Origin: Atrina japonica
Lineage: Eukaryota > Mollusca > Bivalvia > Pterioida > Pinnidae
Assembly (NCBI GenBank): GCA_030159075.1
Contig: BROG01001209.1
Span: 1-64,000, forward strand
Direction of reading: 5' to 3'
Length of the DNA: 64,000 nucleotides
Positions 1 through 9,631 of this stretch are shown in pieces. The notes under the pieces were generated by a model. That model was not told where the DNA came from and did not search any database. It saw only the letters and a list, made by a program, of their open reading frames with translations. How positions within the stretch are numbered: the first letter of the stretch is position 1; every line of letters starts with the position of its first letter. The position numbers and the translations under genes are program-made.

Positions 1-60
1 ATATATATATACAGAATTATATAAATACAAAATACAGAAACAACAGTACATCTACAAACA

Positions 61-190
61 CTCGACCTACGGTACCAACTCCATGCTCGACGCCCCAACC
101 AGTCGGCCATCTACGCATTCATAAAAAATGAATTTTTCGTTAGCGGTATTCAGGGTCCCGAACATGAGAATTCGATCGTAGATATAGCGT
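61..190 (-). repeat. SINE-like repeat K, copy 1 (tRNA-Ser/Leu-like head)
   Basis: Read on the minus strand, 61-115 resembles the 5' half of a tRNA with a box A like TGGCCGACTGGTTGGGGCGT, followed by a degenerate box B-like GGTCGAG. A second copy lies at 3904-4011, with matching sequence on both sides of the tRNA-like part (AGCGGT and CATGAGAA blocks). Two copies with a pol III-like head suggest an old SINE. The box B is damaged and ends are not defined. Confidence 0.45.
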
Positions 191-475
191 TGAAAGGCAT
201 TATCCTATGTAAATGTCAATGTATCAGAAGATATATGTAGTGGGGATTGATAGATATATAAAGCAAAATGTCACTACAACATCAAACATATACAATGGAC
301 CTTGGATTACGTGCAATACGTGTTTATTATATCTATGCACATAAATAAAAAGGTTAAATATGTCATTATAGTTATGGCGTCTGATGTGATTGATAAAGAA
401 CATAAATTTAGCATTGGAATTCATATTGACAGTATCATTATGCATAGTTGCAATTTTTTCAAAGTGTTCTTACAG

Positions 476-560
476 GGGACGTTGACTCCTTCCGGACACC
501 TTGTCCCGTCCCGTTAGGGATTCGCAATTGTTCTTCACGCTGAAACTATTTGTATATCTA
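476..560 (-). repeat. Repeat family C fragment
   Basis: Carries, in reverse orientation, the C-family core (CTCCTTCCGGACACC on the plus strand) followed by a small inverted repeat around TCCCGTTAGGGA and the GCAATTGTTCTTC block. At least ten other copies in the window share these blocks in the same order. I call the minus strand the sense strand so that C reads parallel to family B. Function unknown. Confidence 0.6.
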
Positions 561-608
561 AGGTAGAGTATTAAAATGGGACAAAAATCACCAAATTTAC
601 TGAATTGT

Positions 609-696
609 GATGTTGTAAATTTTGAATTTATTGAGTGGGTATAAGTACAAAATGTACAATATGACACCCACCCAGTAAATTCAAAATTTACAAAAT
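609..696. mobile_element. Short foldback MITE, family M, copy 1
   Basis: Two arms, GTTGTAAATTTTGAATTTA near 612 and TAAATTCAAAATTTAC near 676, form a long inverted repeat, with GTGGGT/ACCCAC also paired near the loop. Related copies lie at 8969-9033 and 50341-50430. There is no coding capacity, and it sits between two family C fragments. Confidence 0.65.
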
Positions 697-736
697 GGCA
701 GAATACTGAAGATCAACTGATACCTGCGACGATTGG

Positions 737-885
737 ACACTGGACACTGACTCCTTCCGGACACCTGGTCTCATCCCGTTTGGGATTTTGCATTGTTCTT
801 CGTGTTGAGACCGGTATTATATCGTATGTGTCGTTTTGTAATGGACTTGGAGTTTCTAATATCCATTAGTACTTCAATTTTTCTT
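737..885 (-). repeat. Repeat family C copy
   Basis: Contains the core (CTCCTTCCGGACACCTGGTC on plus), the hairpin ATCCCGTTTGGGAT, then TTGTTCTTCGTGTTGAGACC and the distal block AATGGACTTGG with ATCCATTAGTACTTC. Nearly full length for the family. The two C copies at 476 and 737 are in the same orientation about 260 bp apart. Confidence 0.65.
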
Positions 886-889
886 TAAA

Positions 890-1145
890 GAATTTTAAGA
901 TAAAAATATACAAAACGTATTCTGCAACTGATCAGTTTTGTATATTTTGACATACGAATGTAAATAATGACAAGAAATATTGTTCAATTCAAGAAAAATT
1001 AAGAAATATTACAAAATAAATTGAATGTCATACACACATTTTGAAGACCATACTAGAGGTATTTTTTTTCCTTTTTTATAAAAAAAATCATAAATTTGAT
1101 TCAATATGAATTAATAAGATAATAAGGTGTTTCCAAGTCATTCAC
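890..1145. other. AT-rich spacer, nothing recognised
   Basis: AT-rich with short homopolymers. I see no open frame, repeat family or RNA-like structure here. Confidence 0.5.
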
Positions 1146-1159
1146 GCCCGGAATTTTCA

Positions 1160-1400
1160 AAATGACTACTGTACGACAGGAAACATATTCACTCCGTCTT
1201 AAATTCGCCCTGAGTCACCATAGTCGCGTGGATGGCACGAATGCCCATGCTTCAATTATTAAGCATAAAAGTTTCGCCTCCATTTTAAAGTCGCTCTCTC
1301 ATCTCAGGGAGACTATAGCGAAAAATCAATTATTAAGCATAAAAGTTTCGCCTCCATTTTAAAGTCGCTCTCTCATCTCAGGGAGATTATAGCGAAAAAT
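1160..1400. repeat. Dispersed repeat G, copy 1, with internal tandem duplication
   Basis: The stretch ACGACAGGAAACATATTCAC then CCGTCTTAAATTCGCCCTGA recurs as the reverse complement at about 26575-26640, in the same order with a CACCATAG block. Its right half contains a perfect-looking 74 bp tandem duplication (1253-1326 and 1327-1400), with one difference (gagACTATAG versus gagATTATAG). The duplication is not seen in the 26.5 kb copy, so it arose after dispersal. Confidence 0.6.
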
Positions 1401-1409
1401 AAACACGTG

Positions 1410-2440
1410 GAAAATTTTAAATTTCGAGATATATACTGCAGTAGTATATAGTCGGTATAATAAAATAAAACTTGAGCTTGAGTATCGTGTAAATTTGGTG
1501 ACTCCGGACCTAGGAATTTTGTTGTTTTTTTGGTTTTTTTTTTGGGGGGGGGGTTACGCTACACTACAAAACTTTTTCAGTGTACCAAGATTTGTGAAGT
1601 TGTAGTCTCCAGCGACAGGTGGTTGTGATAGCAGATTCTCGTGTGAGAAATTTGGATAGTTTCTAGACCAACAATAGGACCTCTTGTACACAGGAATGCA
1701 ACAGAGATATCCCTTGTAAACCTTTGACAATATATAATCTATTCTCCAGAACTTATCTTTTACAACAGAATCCTCATTTTTTCAATGTGCTCTCTTTATC
1801 TCTGATACTGCATATTTTTTGCAGTAATTACATTTTACATCCAATTGATACATCAAAGCATTATTTAGAAAGTTAGTTTATACACTTTATAGCACATGGG
1901 TCACACCACTTAAATAAAGTAAACAAACAGTAACAGGTCATCGGGGAATAAAATCCCAAAACACCGAAAAAATGAAATGTTTTAATACACAGAATCCACC
2001 TACATTTATAGAGTTAATTTTTAAATATTATTATCTGTAGTAGCATTTGATTTGTTATTAGTATTATTTCTTGATAATAAAAAAGGCATTTGACATCTAA
2101 GATATACGAAAAGTGTTATGACAGTGGTTTTCATGCCATGTGATGTTCATATCTAATCTATAACATACTTTTATCATCTACATATAACGCTTGTGTTTCT
2201 CAAATGATCAAATATGTTTGAGCTCGTTCCGCGTAAGATCATTTCGTAAATAGAGGCATGCATATATGCTATTAGTGATTGCTTCGTCCACAAGAAGGTA
2301 GGGAATCGCGATTAATGTCAATATCTCACAGTTTACGGTTGGTACAGAGACCTTATTTGTCCTGACCATAATGTACTGAACTTTTCGATGTTAACATGAT
2401 CCATACCAAACATTCCATTTCAAAATATTATATACCTAAC
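1410..2440. other. Non-coding spacer with a T/G homopolymer tract
   Basis: No gene or repeat family recognised. Contains a run of T followed by ten G (about 1535-1553), a place where read or assembly length may be unreliable. Confidence 0.5.
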
Positions 2441-2441
2441 T

Positions 2442-2537
2442 ATTCCGTGCGAACGGAATATTTTTTTTCTCTCTCAATAATTATTCCGTTCGCACGGAAT
2501 TTTTTTTCACTCAATAATTATTCCTTTCGCACGGAAT
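2442..2537. repeat. Three copies of an 18 bp near-palindrome
   Basis: ATTCCGTGCGAACGGAAT at 2442-2459, its inverted form ATTCCGTTCGCACGGAAT at 2483-2500, and ATTCCTTTCGCACGGAAT at 2520-2537, separated by T-rich and AATAATT spacers. Each is itself an inverted repeat (ATTCCG...CGGAAT) around a CG-containing centre. Could be hairpin-forming or a protein-binding array. Confidence 0.7.
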
Positions 2538-2664
2538 AATTTTTTTTCACCACTACGTTACCTCTCTGGCTCCGTAAATGTCAGTATTATAATGCATAGA
2601 TTTTTAAACCAGGGATACGCATTTTAATTTGAACTTCCAGGTTCGGTTATATTTCATTTTCATT

Positions 2665-3024
2665 AAAGGGCTATTAGCTGTATTTTTACCAAAAAATCTC
2701 CTAATTTACAACCTAGATTTATATACAATAACTGATTATTTTGTGAAAATTGTTTGAGAAACCCAGGTATGGCATTTTTCAATTGCAATTGATTAACTCA
2801 GTTTGGCAATTACTCATTTGCAATAAAATTATTTATTAATTCAACCTTTCTATTTGTATATGCATACCACAATGGACCTGACCTTATTTTCACAAAATAT
2901 ATAGGAATGTGGGATTTTTATACCTGTATATGTCTCTTATTTCTTATTGTACATCAAGTACAAGTAGTAAAAGTAGAAAAAATCGAAATGAATATTTGTT
3001 GGTAAATACAGCCAATGCCCCTTT
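2665..3024 (-). mobile_element. TTAA-flanked foldback MITE, family A, full length
   Basis: Starts with TTAAAGGGCTATTAGCTG and ends with ACAGCCAATGCCCCTTT, an inverted pair of termini. Inside are the family A landmarks in reverse orientation: TATTTTGTGAAAATTG, the GGCAATTACT and GCATACCACAATGGACCTGA blocks, then TTTTCACAAAATATATAGGA. About 360 bp, no coding capacity. Eight relatives in this window (some partial) define family A. TTAA at the better-preserved ends suggests a TTAA-targeting transposase acting in trans. Confidence 0.75.
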
Positions 3025-3029
3025 GAAGG

Positions 3030-3625
3030 TCAGACCAGATCTTGCTCACAAACACGTGACAAGTACCAAGCTTTCCATGAATTCAACTGCGGATTATTTG
3101 GGGTTTATTTTATTTTATTTGTTAATTTTTTTTTCGTTAAAGAAAAAATGTGAGTACAGTAGATCTCGGTTCTTATAGATGTGTACGTGATAAAATTCAT
3201 AAAACAAGGAACCATTAAATCTTTTTTATCTTGATTTTTATTCTTTTTTATTTTTACAATGAAAGTATTGAAATGAAATCTGCACAGACCCATGTAGCAA
3301 AAACGTTCCGGCACTATGGGTGGTATTTCAACACTACAAAATTAATTTTGAAATTTACAACATTAATATAAATACTGAATCTGTATCACGTGCACCGCAT
3401 GTGCAGATGCATCAGTAAATAGATTAACTATAAAGTTTTTTTTTTCTTGACCAAGTGAAGTCGATGTTAAAAAGATTTTTGATTTTATATGTTGATAGGT
3501 TTCTTAAATTTATTATTTCTTTTATCGTCAAGGTGAGCAGTGAGGTTATTTACAGAACGCGTAAGAAGATTTTGTCTGTCTACTGTTGATAAGTAATTCA
3601 TTTCTTATTCGCGAGATGCTATAGA
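3030..3625. other. Spacer, no gene recognised
   Basis: AT-rich. A short TACAGTAGATCTCGGTT at about 3155 resembles one pogo-like terminus but has no partner that I can find nearby. Confidence 0.4.
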
Positions 3626-3628
3626 AAT

Positions 3629-3807
3629 CAGGGGCGGATTCACGGGCGCCTCTTTAATTTGGCAAAAAAAAATGTAAAACCTTTTTTTCTATAAAAAGGT
3701 AAAAAAAATTATATAAAAGAATTAACAAAAGTTTCGCCCTTCCCTAAACTCGGCTAAAATATTTACCCTCGCACCCTTTCTAACTTGAAGTTTAGGATCC
3801 GTTCGTG
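3629..3807. mobile_element. Short hAT-like MITE
   Basis: Left end CAGGGGCGGATTCACG and right end GGATCCGTTCGTG are imperfectly inverted and resemble hAT-type termini (CAGNGGCGGATC). GAAAT directly flanks both sides (left 3624-3628, right from 3808), compatible with part of a target-site duplication. No coding capacity. Family membership is inferred from the termini only. Confidence 0.5.
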
Positions 3808-3903
3808 GAAATAAATACATGTATGTTCCATTGCATGCAGCTGAGCTAAGATGGGTAATTGTTCTAAAGAAATAAAAGACAACAAAACGGCAAAACACTA
3901 TAC

Positions 3904-4011
3904 TCTCGACCTACGGCACCAACCGCCTGACTTCCATGGTCGACACCCTAACCACTTGGCCATCAATGAATGTTTCGATAGCGGTGAGAAGAGTTCCAAA
4001 CATGAGAACTC
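3904..4011 (-). repeat. SINE-like repeat K, copy 2
   Basis: On the minus strand TGGCCAAGTGGTTAGGGTGT is a good tRNA Ser/Leu-like box A, followed by GGTGCCGTAGGTCGAG, a weak box B-like stretch. Matches copy 1 at 61-190. It abuts the hAT-like element at 4012, so the transposon may have inserted at its edge. Confidence 0.5.
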
Positions 4012-5304
4012 CACTGGCGGATTTAGAGGGGGCGCCCCCTAAAACTGCCTTTTTAAAAAAAAAAAAAAATAGAAAGTAGTAAATAAAGTTTAAGTGTCTG
4101 GAAGCCAGAAAATGGCCTTTCAAAGATTTTAAAATAAAAAAACGCTGTACACTGATTCCAGAAAAAGGCTTCCTAGATCTTTTAAAAATTAACAAAATTC
4201 TGGACTCTCACTTGAATTGCTCTTGTAACGTTTGTCTTCGTTGAAACTCAAGATCTTTCTGTGAATAATTTGTCTGTGAATTTAATGCATTATTTGGGAT
4301 AAAAACGAGTCGTAATGTGAAAATTAATTCTCTATGTTTACTATCAAACTGTGGGGTTTCAAGAAAAATGAAAAATGTAAATAGCAGCATAAAAACATGA
4401 AATAATGAAAATACAATGTGACGGACTAGGGGAAATTGGTGGTTTTGTGTCTGGAAGCTAGAAAATACCTCATGGGCTTTCAGTTAATTGGATTATTCAA
4501 AATTTTATCTCAGGAGCTTACTCCCGAGCCCTCTGGTCATCACCAAATTCCACCGGTTCAATTTCAGATTAAATTAATCTATCGATGAAAAATTCTTAAG
4601 GATAAAGAGGTCATAATTCAGTGTCTGGAGGCTATTACTAATTAGACCCGAAATTCTGTCCCAATTTTAGGTTACATTTTTGCTAAATCAACCTTCTTTT
4701 GAGAAGGATAATCAGTGCGATTTATTAGCGGAATCCAGGCGTATTTTCCGTCTGGAAAAAGAAAAATGCCTCTACGGACTTACAAATTTCAAGAGTTTTC
4801 TGAAAGACGTTTAAAACCCGACCCCATTACGATCCAACACTTAGCATTATGTGTAGTGACCAGGAAAAGATTCAGACAAAAAAGCGCAGCGAAAAAATAG
4901 GTGTAAAACCTTTGGTTTTTTAATAAAAAGCCGGAAGATTAATAACAAATTTCTAGAAATTTTCGCGGCTCGCTCAGTTCGGCGACAATATTCTATCAAT
5001 AAATTTTCGACGACCCCTCAAAGCATGGAAACTTCTAGTTAGATCGTGTCTGGAAAGCTTCCAAATTCATAATTATTTTTTTTTTAAATAACTACTTTTC
5101 AATAGTCTTGAATGAATTATTGCCGCACAATTTATCCAATAATTTGTAAAACAAAACATGTTCAATAAGGCTTGTTTTATAACAGTCTAGGATAATTCTA
5201 TTACCCACACTCCACCACTGAAAAAAATCTCAATCCGCATCATAGGGCACTGTGAAGATCCAAAGCACGTCCCCTTTAACCTAAAATCCTGCATCCGCCT
5301 ATGA
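4012..5304. mobile_element. Non-autonomous hAT-like DNA transposon (about 1.3 kb)
   Basis: Left terminus CACTGGCGGATTTAGAGGGG and right terminus CTGCATCCGCCTATG are inverted and fit the CAGNGGCGGATC-type ends of hAT elements. Flanking AACTC and AACTG may be a decayed 8 bp target-site duplication. A motif like GTGTCTGGAAGC recurs inside at about 4096, 4448, 4621 and 5046, possibly subterminal transposase-binding repeats. The only internal frame of note (4715-4900, plus, 61 residues, basic C-terminal end) has no recognisable transposase motif. A related fragment with the other terminus orientation lies at 35600-35834. Confidence 0.6.
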
Positions 5305-5369
5305 ACTGGGTCGTAAAGATGGAAGTGAAGGTGTGTATCCTAGTCTAAATGACAGTGGATTTGACGATG

Positions 5370-5483
5370 CATGTATCATGTTCCCACTTTTTTTTATTTA
5401 GAAGGGGTTTTACCAAAAAAAATATCATGTTCCCACTTTTCGGTGAAACCCTGGTAAATCAATAAGTGGGAACATGATACATG
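5370..5483. mobile_element. Foldback element with perfect 20 bp arms
   Basis: CATGTATCATGTTCCCACTT (5370-5389) is exactly inverted at 5464-5483. Inside, a second copy of ATCATGTTCCCACTTTT (about 5424) and a GGGGTTTTACC/GGTGAAACCC pair show further nested symmetry. Non-coding. Most likely a MITE. Confidence 0.6.
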
Positions 5484-5615
5484 TAGAGAAATACAAGTTT
5501 ATTTAAAGCTCAAATATCACTACAACACTGAACATTCACTAAGGACCGTGGATCACAAATAATACTATCTACAGAAATAACAAGGCACCTACAAATTCAC
5601 CATACCCCTGCCTGC

Positions 5616-5617
<2 letters not shown>

Positions 5618-5656
<39 letters not shown>

Positions 5657-5683
5657 ATATATATGTGTGTGTGTGTGTGTGTG
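5618..5683. repeat. (AT)n/(GT)n compound microsatellite
   Basis: Pure AT repeats interrupted by a short ATACATGT and then followed by GT repeats. Confidence 0.95.
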
Positions 5684-5689
5684 CTTTAT

Positions 5690-6260
5690 TTCTCATTGTT
5701 ATTTTTCATTGATTTTACTGTAATTTGATTGACTTAATGAAAAATATGATATTTTTTCATTAAACCAATCAAAATACAGTGCCAAGCCACTGATGAAAAT
5801 CCGATTAATTAATCCCATCTATAATGTAATGATAATTTTATAATCATTGTTTGATTATAAACTGATCATATTTGCTAACAAATGCCAATAAATGGTGATG
5901 CAGCGATAACAATCATTTGAACACGAACTGGAAAAATGTCGTATCAAGAAGGGATTTTCGTGTGAGCTTATAACGCCGTATCGAAGCTAAACAAAATGGC
6001 TCCGCACAGACTTGTACTGTCTCAACTAAAAGGCAGGCGATATCATGTTTTGATGGAGTGGATTTAAGTGGTCGAAAGGCAGTGGCAATGTTTAATGTAT
6101 CCACTATCTAGGTCAACAGTTCAAATGCTTTTATAAAGATTCAGTGACACCGGAGATACAGTATAGAAATTGAACATCGAACTTCGAAGCGAGTTTGCTG
6201 TCCAGGTCTATCGGTAACTTTGACATGATCTTTGAGGCATCAAGTGATTTATTTCAATCA
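5690..6260. other. Spacer with one short well-placed ATG
   Basis: At 5993 on plus, AACAAAATGGCTCC gives a good start context but only about 23 codons before a stop, with no convincing donor site. I do not call a gene. Confidence 0.3.
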
Positions 6261-6264
6261 AAAC

Positions 6265-6345
6265 CACGGGGGCGCGGAAATCTTTCCTACAGGCTCCAGT
6301 TTTCATTGAGCATATTACGCTCTAAAAAGATTTCCGAGCCCCGTG
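6265..6345. repeat. GC-rich hairpin with about 20 bp arms
   Basis: Arms at 6265-6285 and 6326-6345 (CGCGGAAATCTTT versus AAAGATTTCCGAG, and CACGGGG versus CCCCGTG) pair with small mismatches around a 40 bp loop. GC-rich compared with its surroundings. May be a small MITE or a structured transcript element. Confidence 0.55.
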
Positions 6346-6359
6346 TCAAAACGTGGTTT

Positions 6360-7700
6360 GTTTACATTTCACAAGCCGCAGACTAGCCTACATACATTTG
6401 TACAGAACATCGGGTATATCTAGGGCCTAACGAATGTGCTGAATGTGGCGCAAAACTCCAAAGTTAAAAAAAATTAAATAAAAACTGAGGACTATGTGAA
6501 ATGATAATCCACAAAGAGATGATTTTTGCAATAATAGAGACCAATCACCGGTACCCATCGGTTTTTTTTCTTTCTTTAATTTCCAGAGAAAACCTAGAAG
6601 AGCTAGAGTCTGCAGAATAGCTACTCGGGTATATCGGACCGGGGTAGCTCGGGTAACCTGAAATACACATATTTTTATTCAACCTTATACATTGATTTCT
6701 TGTTCGAAAAAAAGAAGAAAATGCTTGTTTCATTCATTTTTGTGGTAAGCCTAGTGTCTCTTAGCTTGCAGTCAGTTTAAGGCGCTTGATGAATTGATTG
6801 AAAGCTATCTAAATTACGTTTGAAAGAGTTGTCTTTCTTTGATAAACTAATACTGAGATGTATAAGAAGAGGAACTAATTGGCAATACTCCAGGTATTAT
6901 TTCCGGAAGACGACACGTGCCACATGCAGTAATAAAAAAAACATGTCGTTATAACGACAGTATGTCTTATAATTACAAAAAAAGATAACGATTATGTAAT
7001 ATAGTAATCAGTTACAAGTCCCAAATATTTCTATTTGACTTACAGCTTCCATCTTTCTTTTATGTTTAGTTTCATATAATGAATACACGACAATTTTGTT
7101 GAAATGAGCGAAAGACACGTCTGCTAAAATGACCACGTGACATGTTCGTCAATTTTGCAGTTGCGTATCCTAACTCAGAATATTTATCCAAGTTGCAAAA
7201 CGAAAAAAAAATGGTGGAAACATGTCGAAATTATCAAGATCATTATATATGATACTCCGTCATTAATCAGGAAGATAAACTTATAAATGTACTCTGTACC
7301 AACAAGAGTGCGTAAAGTTCATCGGTTAGCCAATTAGCAAACTATATTTGTAAACACTGTTTTGAATGAAGAAAAAACGCCTCAGTTTGGACCCAAAATG
7401 CCAGAAACTTGGTACACTGAACGCACAATAACCAAGTGTCGTCTACTGAATGTGATTTTAAAGTTGTATGACCTTTTACCACTTAGCAAATTTCATCAAG
7501 AGTTTATTTATTTCGTCAATCACTTAATCACTTCACTTTTTGTTGAAAATTATATATAAAAAAATTAGTTGCTTTCATATTATATCTCGTCTTGTCAAGA
7601 CATTATTTTTATCAAATTATATGAAATCTGCTCGTGCTAGTGAAAAGCGTTTCTACGAAATACATTTGTAAAAAACTATACAAAAATTAATCGAAAATGA
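6360..7700. other. Spacer, no gene recognised
   Basis: AT-rich. ACTCGGGTATATCGGACC at about 6623 weakly recalls the tail of SINE I (54.9 kb). Otherwise nothing recognised. Confidence 0.4.
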
Positions 7701-7702
7701 AA

Positions 7703-8070
7703 TACAGCGAAACTTGTATATAAAAACCTCCTTAGGGACACAAGAAAACCAGTCTTCATAGGGAGGTGGTCTTTATATAGTGCATAGGCGTTGGAAGCAA
7801 ATTGAAAGTGGGGGGGGGGAGCTAAACCAACTTAAAATACACACACGCCAGAAACGTCTGGGGGCTAAGCCCCAATTTTCAACACCTATGTCTATCTTTG
7901 CAAAAAAGGTGGGGGGGCTAAGCCCCCCTAGCCCCCCCCCCCCCCCCGGTTCCGACGCCTATGTAGTGGTTGATTTGTACACAAATGGCACTGATAGGGA
8001 CAGCAAAAAATGGTCTTTGTGACCGGGCGGTCTTTATACACAGGTGATCACTAGAGCAGGTTCTACTGTA
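7703..8070. mobile_element. Foldback element family F, copy 1, split by a younger MITE
   Basis: Begins TACAGCGAAACTTGTATATA and ends AGCAGGTTCTACTGTA, with pogo-like CAG...CTG ends and TA at both flanks. Interior blocks (GGACAC-AAAACCAGT, TTGATTTGTACACAAATGG, GGTCTTTATACACAG) match copy 2 at 21161-21306. In this copy the block order is interrupted at 7783-7963 by another element. Non-coding. Confidence 0.7.
7783..7963. mobile_element. MITE with G/C-run interior, nested in family F
   Basis: Ends CATAGGCGTTGGAA and TTCCGACGCCTATG are inverted, and TAGTG flanks both sides (7778-7782 and 7964-7968), a clean 5 bp target-site duplication. Inside are runs of about ten G, GGGGGCTAAGCCCC and GGGGGGGCTAAGCCCCCC hairpins and a long C run (about 7931-7947). 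G-quadruplex or i-motif potential is obvious. Exact homopolymer length may be inaccurate. Confidence 0.8.
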
Positions 8071-8079
8071 TACCATTAA

Positions 8080-8770
8080 ATTATCAACGTGTAATACTAA
8101 AGTGATATGACACAGACAATTTATATACCGTATAACTCATTCACGATTTATTCTTTTTAAATAGGAACAAAACGACACTTATCCCTGATGAATAGAAGCT
8201 GAAGTAAAATCCATATAACCCGGCAGGTTGGTGTGTCGGGAATCGTTTCTTGACCTGAATGCCCTGAGTTAGAAAAGATTTTGCCTACGCAATGTAAATG
8301 TTTCCATTTTTCAGAGTTGAAATTTGAAAATATTTTTAAAAAAAACTTATGTTCATTAATCAATAATATTACTGACAGAATTTGTTCGCCGACGGAACTT
8401 AACTAATAATAGTCTTTCAAATTATTACTGATTGTAACACAGTCGAAGTGATGATCAGAATCTTTTTTTTCCTTTTTTCTTTCTTCCTTCCTGCTGTACA
8501 CATCCCTTGCCATGTAACAGAGTGATATGTACTATAAATTTGTTTGTACCTGGACGAGTTTAAATTTGATTTGGGGTAATAAAGCATGGCGACATAAAAA
8601 ATTTCACAGGTAAGAGTAATCTTTCCTATTTGTCGCCATATCTACGAGTATCCAGTGAGGAAAGAAACGTTTTTCCTGTGAATTTTGTCGTAACCTAAAA
8701 TTGAGTAGAATCGCCCGTATGATAATTAAAAGGTTACCCGCCACGCTATGTTATGTGGATTGTATTATAA
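8080..8770. other. Spacer, no gene recognised
   Basis: AT-rich. No repeat family member or plausible exon seen. Confidence 0.4.
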
Positions 8771-8771
8771 T

Positions 8772-8921
8772 AGGGGTCCGTTTTACGAAAGATCCTAAGT
8801 CCTAAATCCTGACTTTTAGTCCTAACTACCATGGCAACGCATCACTGATTGGCCAGTCCCATGACAATTAGGACTAAGACTTAGGATTTAGGATTTACGA
8901 ACTATCGTAAAACGGGGTCCT
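8772..8921. mobile_element. Foldback MITE with about 40 bp arms
   Basis: AGGGGTCCGTTTTACGA at the left matches TCGTAAAACGGGGTCCT at the right in inverse order, and TCCTAAGTCCTAAATCCT pairs with TTAGGATTTAGGAT further in. The centre is ACCATGGCAACGCATCACTG. About 150 bp and single copy here. Confidence 0.75.
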
Positions 8922-8968
8922 GGAGTCTAAATCATTCATCTGGAGAAAATGGCCACCTCATGCACATA

Positions 8969-9030
8969 TCATGTTGTAAATTTTGAATTAACTGGGTGTG
9001 AATTTTGTATTTACACACACCCAGCAAATT

Positions 9031-9033
<3 letters not shown>
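8969..9033. mobile_element. MITE family M, copy 2, right arm replaced by AT repeat
   Basis: GTTGTAAATTTTGAATTAAC and the partner CAGCAAATTCAAA are present, but the right arm runs straight into an 86 bp AT microsatellite. Compare copies at 609 and 50341. Confidence 0.65.

Positions 9034-9119
<86 letters not shown>
9034..9119. repeat. (AT)n microsatellite
   Basis: About 86 bp of pure AT, starting inside the right arm of MITE M. Confidence 0.98.
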
Positions 9120-9121
<2 letters not shown>

Positions 9122-9171
9122 GTCGTGAATGTAGCTAATGTTAACAGAATCTTGAAAATAAATACTAGCTC

Positions 9172-9250
9172 AGTCATCCCTTGGACACATTTGGACTGGT
9201 CTAAGTCATTGATTTACAGAAGAGTCCATTAGATCAATTTTTCAGGGAGC
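9172..9250. repeat. Foldback family E fragment
   Basis: The block TCATTGATTTACAGAAGAGT with GGACACATTTGGACTGG matches 45410-45475. The inverted ends seen at 45398-45488 are decayed here. Confidence 0.5.
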
Positions 9251-9530
9251 TAAAGGGGAGTAACTATAAAACGTCAATTGACATTGTTAGGCAGATTCCC
9301 TTTTGTCTGCGATTTTTAGGAGATATTTTTATTTTTAGCCATATTTGACGAGTGTCCGGATTAACAAGCACGATTGTTTAAAAATATAGATTTTGGAGAA
9401 TTTAGGCCTTGTTTAAATAACATTGGTCAAGCGGTTTCAGATTAACATAATTTTATTATCATACACGCTGACAGACGACCATGAAATGCAATAATTCGCT
9501 CGACTCTTCGGATCAGCTGAGGTTAAAAGG
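9245..9530 (+). repeat. Diverged dispersed repeat ending in a hairpin
   Basis: Layout AGGGGAGTAACTATAAA ... GTTTCAGATTAACAT ... GCTGACAGACGACCATGAAA ... GACTCTTCGGATCAGCTGAG then GTTAAAAGG. From memory this recalls a common mollusc repeat that ends in a UUCG-type hairpin before GCTAAAAA. The likeness is by recollection, not alignment. Confidence 0.35.
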
Positions 9531-9569
9531 ACATACCATGGTTTCATTCAATGATTAGAGAACGCACAC

Positions 9570-9571
<2 letters not shown>

Positions 9572-9628
<57 letters not shown>
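9572..9628. repeat. (CT)n microsatellite
   Basis: Pure CT repeat of roughly 57 bp. Confidence 0.98.

Positions 9629-9629
<1 letters not shown>

Positions 9630-9631
<2 letters not shown>

Noticed and set aside
8932..9232. Open frames of alternating Ile-Tyr on both strands
   Set aside because: Translation of an (AT)n microsatellite.
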